Positions 6,895 through 9,279 of a stretch of 9,279 bases of DNA are shown here, piece after piece. Each line of letters begins with the position of its first letter. The first letter of the stretch is position 1. The notes beneath the pieces are model-generated. The model saw only the letters and a list, made by a program, of their open reading frames with translations. It was not told where the DNA came from and did not search any database. Position numbers and translations under genes: made by a program. The DNA is from Alphaproteobacteria bacterium (GTDB lineage Bacteria > Pseudomonadota > Alphaproteobacteria > Micavibrionales > Micavibrionaceae), in the NCBI GenBank assembly GCA_030427765.1, contig JAUICS010000030.1:1-9279 (forward strand), given 5' to 3'.

Positions 6895-7716
6895 TTAGGA
6901 CGCAACCTTGATATCCTCAGGACCGTCCTGTATAGCCTTGATTAATGAACGCACCTCCTGACGCGCACTGATTTCCGACATCGTCATCAATGTATCCGGA
7001 TCTTGATCAAGGTCCAACAGCGTTAACCCTTTTAGGAAAAGTTCGCGGAATATAACGCGCTCGCCAAATCCCGGCACAAGGCGAAAACCATATATTGAAG
7101 ACAGACCATGTAAAATTGTAGATACATCGCGTTTATTTTTGGCATCCAGATGACTAAGCCGATTACGCATGACGACCCATTCAATCGGCGTCTCGCCCTG
7201 CCTGCGGCGGCGGCTTTGTAAATCCATGACCATATCGGCATAAAATGAATTCCCAACGATCTCGAGTGTATCGGGATCAACCTTCCCTATAACATCCAGA
7301 TCAATCAAACTGTCATTCACAGGCGTAATCAGGATATCGGCCGATTGGTGCGCCAAACGGTTTAAAAACGTATCGCTGCCCGGCGTATCGACAACAATGT
7401 AATCACAAATCTGTCCCAGTTCATCAAGAGCCATTTTCAAGAAACGGCTATCGTCATGCTGTTTTGTAGAGTCAGTTTCGGCCTGACTTTTTTCTATCGA
7501 CATATGCGTCGGCATCGGTATCGACAATTGATGGTCGGTGATGTATTTGAAACGGTTTGCGAAATACCGTGTTAATGTCCCCTGACGGGCGTCCAGATCA
7601 ATCGTACCGACCTTAAGCCCCTGATACAAAAGACCAATAGCCATATGGACAGCGGTTGTTGATTTTCCTGACCCGCCCTTTTCATTACCAAGAACAATGA
7701 CCTGACATTTACTCAT
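6895..7716 (-). CDS. mipZ: Division-plane positioning ATPase MipZ
   Basis: This encodes 273 residues of the ParA/MinD ATPase superfamily. In Caulobacter, MipZ binds the ParB-origin complex, forms a gradient from the poles and blocks FtsZ polymerisation away from midcell. The deviant Walker A motif GNEKGGSGKST is at 10-20 with signature Lys13. The A' region IDLDARQ has Asp42, and Walker B VVDTPGSD has Asp110. TPVNDSLIDLDVIGKVDP, EWVVMRNRLSHLDAKNKR and GFGERVIFRELFLKGLTLLDL closely follow Caulobacter MipZ. The ATG at 7716 is preferred over the ATG at 7731 for two reasons: a ribosome site lies before it, and the residues described as K13 and D42 in Caulobacter then fall at the same numbers. The longer form would add MNRHR. 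It heads a minus-strand operon with the J-domain gene. A plasmid ParA is unlikely, given the MipZ-specific blocks and the absence of a parB partner. Confidence 0.92.
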   Translation of the reverse strand: MSKCQVIVLGNEKGGSGKSTTAVHMAIGLLYQGLKVGTIDLDARQGTLTRYFANRFKYITDHQLSIPMPTHMSIEKSQAETDSTKQHDDSRFLKMALDELGQICDYIVVDTPGSDTFLNRLAHQSADILITPVNDSLIDLDVIGKVDPDTLEIVGNSFYADMVMDLQSRRRRQGETPIEWVVMRNRLSHLDAKNKRDVSTILHGLSSIYGFRLVPGFGERVIFRELFLKGLTLLDLDQDPDTLMTMSEISARQEVRSLIKAIQDGPEDIKVAS

Positions 7717-7722
7717 ACGATG

Positions 7723-7727
7723 CCTAT
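7723..7727 (-). promoter_or_regulatory. mipZ: Ribosome binding site favouring the internal mipZ start
   Basis: The minus strand reads ATAGG here, 6 bases upstream of the ATG at 7716. The other candidate ATG at 7731 is preceded by ACGCAAT, which has no purine-rich site. Confidence 0.4.
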
Positions 7728-7761
7728 TCATATTGCGTGCACTGCCACATAAAATGGCCTA

Positions 7762-7790
7762 TCTATAGTCGTTTTAAAACGCTATCATAA
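7762..7790 (-). promoter_or_regulatory. Candidate mipZ promoter
   Basis: On the minus strand, TTATGA (7790-7785) and TATAGA (7767-7762) are separated by 17 bases. The -10 match is fair and the -35 match weak. The palindrome at 7765-7785 covers essentially the whole spacer. This is a guess from spacing alone. Confidence 0.25.
7765..7785. promoter_or_regulatory. Palindrome in the mipZ / aminopeptidase P divergent region, possible operator
   Basis: CGTTTTAAAACG at 7770-7781 is a perfect 12-bp palindrome. It extends outward as ATAG (7765-7768) and CTAT (7782-7785), with a single unpaired T at 7769, making twenty of 21 bases symmetric. It lies in the 133-base gap between the divergent mipZ and aminopeptidase P genes, which suits a dimeric regulator acting on both. 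No regulator is identified, and AT-rich palindromes also arise by chance. Confidence 0.35.
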
Positions 7791-7801
7791 CGTAGTATAT
7801 T
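7773..7801 (+). promoter_or_regulatory. Candidate promoter of the aminopeptidase P gene
   Basis: TTTAAA (7773-7778) and TATATT (7796-7801) are 17 bases apart on the plus strand, each matching consensus only in part. The -35 position overlaps the palindrome. The start codon follows about 48 bases downstream of the -10. Confidence 0.25.
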
Positions 7802-7849
7802 TAAGATTGGCTAGTGCCTATCACCCAGAAATATTGGTTATACGAAAAA

Positions 7850-9279
7850 ATGGCGTTAAAAAAACTGTCCTCCTCTATGAAAAAGATTAATAAACCGCCA
7901 TACGACCCTGTGCGCATAACCGATTTAAGATCTTGCCTTAAAAAAAACAAAGTACACGGCTTTCTTATTCCCCAAACGGATGAATATTTGGGCGAATACG
8001 TACCGGAATGCGCCGAACGATTATTGTGGTTAACAAATTTTTCTGGTTCCGCCGGCATAGCTATCATTTTACAGGAAAAAGCCGCCATTTTTACAGACAG
8101 CCGATATACAATCCAGATAAAGCAGGAGGTTAATCGATCCTATCTCGAATGTTTTGATTATACCGACATGTCACCAGAGGAATGGTGCGCACAAAACCTC
8201 GGGCAGAAACAGGTTCTGGGCTACGATCCAAAATTACATACCTCAAGTGAAATTGAGCGTTTTGAAACAGCGCTCGCGCCGCAAAAAATCACCCTGAAAC
8301 CCCTTGTTGAACATCTGGTTGATTCAATTTGGGAGGACCGCCCGGATGAACCGGAAACGCCAGTTGAAATTTTCCCGGAAAGCTATGCCGGCAAAACATC
8401 TGCAGAAAAACGCAGTGATATCTGTGCGCAATTAAAACGGCAAAACATTTACGCCGCAATCATCACGCAAACAGATTCAATCGCATGGCTGCTGAACATA
8501 CGCGCATCGGACATCAGCCATATTCCGGTCGCATTGTCCTACGCCATTTTGTACACGGAAGAAGGGCATGTTGACTGGTTCATAAAACAAGACCGGATCG
8601 GCAAATCCGTACAGGCAAAGCTGGACAATAAAATCCAGATATTGCCACCATCTATAATTGATATGACGTTTGACCAACTGGTTGAAAAAAGTAACCGTCA
8701 GGACGCAAAAATACAGATCGACAATAAACGTTCCCCGATTTGGTTCGAACAATTATTGCATGAATATAATGCGAACATCCATTACGGTGATGACCCATGT
8801 ATTCTTCCGCGTGCCTGCAAAACGGACAATGAAATCAAATCCATGAAAAACGTGCACATTCATGACGGCATTGCCGTTGTGCGTTTTTTAATCTGGCTGG
8901 AGGAAACAATAAAATCGGGTACCCCGGTAACGGAAATGGATGCCGCACAGAAAATCGACGAATTGCGTGCCCAAGATAAGACATTCCGTGATACCAGCTT
9001 TGATACCATTTCGGGGTTCGGTCCAAATGGTGCGATTGTACATTACCGGGTAACGGAAGATACAAACCGGCAGCTTGAAAAAGGAAACCTGCTCCTTGTC
9101 GACAGCGGCGGTCAATATAAAAACGGAACCACCGACATAACCCGCACCATCGCGACCGGTCCGGTATATGCCGAGCAGAAAGCCTGTTTCACCCGCGTGC
9201 TTCAGGGGATGATCGCCGTCTCGACCTTGCGCTGGCCGGAAGGTCTCGCCGGGCGTGACCTCGACGCCGCTGCGCGGAT
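7850..9279 (+). CDS. Xaa-Pro aminopeptidase (aminopeptidase P, M24B), 3' end outside the window
   Basis: An open frame of 476 complete codons runs off the right edge; the family is usually near 600 residues, so about a fifth is missing. Aminopeptidase P removes an N-terminal residue that precedes proline, using two metal ions. The N-terminal creatinase-like domain begins with KVHGFLIPQTDEYLGEYVPE and LWLTNFSGSAG (about 35-68), the pattern of the long three-domain form. A second creatinase-like domain spans roughly 155-310, with TQTDSIAWLLNIR. The M24 catalytic domain starts near 325. His398 (IVHYR) and metal ligands Asp418 (LLVDSGGQY) and Asp429 (TTDITRT) are visible, while the later His and two Glu ligands lie beyond the edge. 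There is no signal peptide, so it is cytosolic. The start is uncertain: ATG at 7850 and ATG at 7877 both lack a ribosome site, and a GTG at 7814 is also in frame. GC content rises sharply in the last 99 bases. Confidence 0.88.
   Translation, partial: MALKKLSSSMKKINKPPYDPVRITDLRSCLKKNKVHGFLIPQTDEYLGEYVPECAERLLWLTNFSGSAGIAIILQEKAAIFTDSRYTIQIKQEVNRSYLECFDYTDMSPEEWCAQNLGQKQVLGYDPKLHTSSEIERFETALAPQKITLKPLVEHLVDSIWEDRPDEPETPVEIFPESYAGKTSAEKRSDICAQLKRQNIYAAIITQTDSIAWLLNIRASDISHIPVALSYAILYTEEGHVDWFIKQDRIGKSVQAKLDNKIQILPPSIIDMTFDQLVEKSNRQDAKIQIDNKRSPIWFEQLLHEYNANIHYGDDPCILPRACKTDNEIKSMKNVHIHDGIAVVRFLIWLEETIKSGTPVTEMDAAQKIDELRAQDKTFRDTSFDTISGFGPNGAIVHYRVTEDTNRQLEKGNLLLVDSGGQYKNGTTDITRTIATGPVYAEQKACFTRVLQGMIAVSTLRWPEGLAGRDLDAAAR

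Noticed and set aside
6895..7731. ParA of a plasmid or chromosomal partition system
   Set aside because: The MipZ-specific blocks, the lack of a parB gene and the J-domain neighbour fit MipZ much better.

Overview
The window most likely comes from an alphaproteobacterial chromosome with moderate GC content. The main reason is a convincing MipZ (the alphaproteobacterial division-site ATPase) followed by a membrane-anchored J-domain protein, with an aminopeptidase P gene diverging from it. An M16 peptidase end and a RimJ-type acetyltransferase also fit. I cannot name a genus. A Micavibrio-like or Rhodospirillales-like lineage is possible, but that is a guess.

Layout. Bases 1-158 hold the 3' end of an M16-family peptidase gene. 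After a very AT-rich gap come two tandem plus-strand genes, 276-2462 and 2666-3934. Both encode secreted pilin-like proteins with an N-terminal hydrophobic helix and a shared, colinear domain of about 380 residues that carries ten matched cysteines. The first continues through a ten-glycine linker into a FecR-type domain and a further tail. A RimJ-like N-acetyltransferase follows 21 bases after the second. It converges, with only a 2-base gap, on a minus-strand block read in the order mipZ, J-domain protein, KefB/KefC-type cation:proton antiporter (7716 down to 4570). A divergent promoter region containing a 12-bp perfect palindrome separates mipZ from a plus-strand aminopeptidase P gene that runs off the right edge.

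How the genes work together. The right half looks like housekeeping: division-plane positioning, membrane-associated chaperone recruitment, ion/pH homeostasis and peptide turnover. The left cassette is the unusual part. It has two divergent minor-pilin or pseudopilin-like paralogues, one fused to FecR, with no pilus assembly ATPase, prepilin peptidase, secretin or FecI sigma factor in view. They may form a tip or adhesive complex on a type IV pilus or type II pseudopilus encoded elsewhere. That function is inferred; the domain layout is read directly from the sequence.
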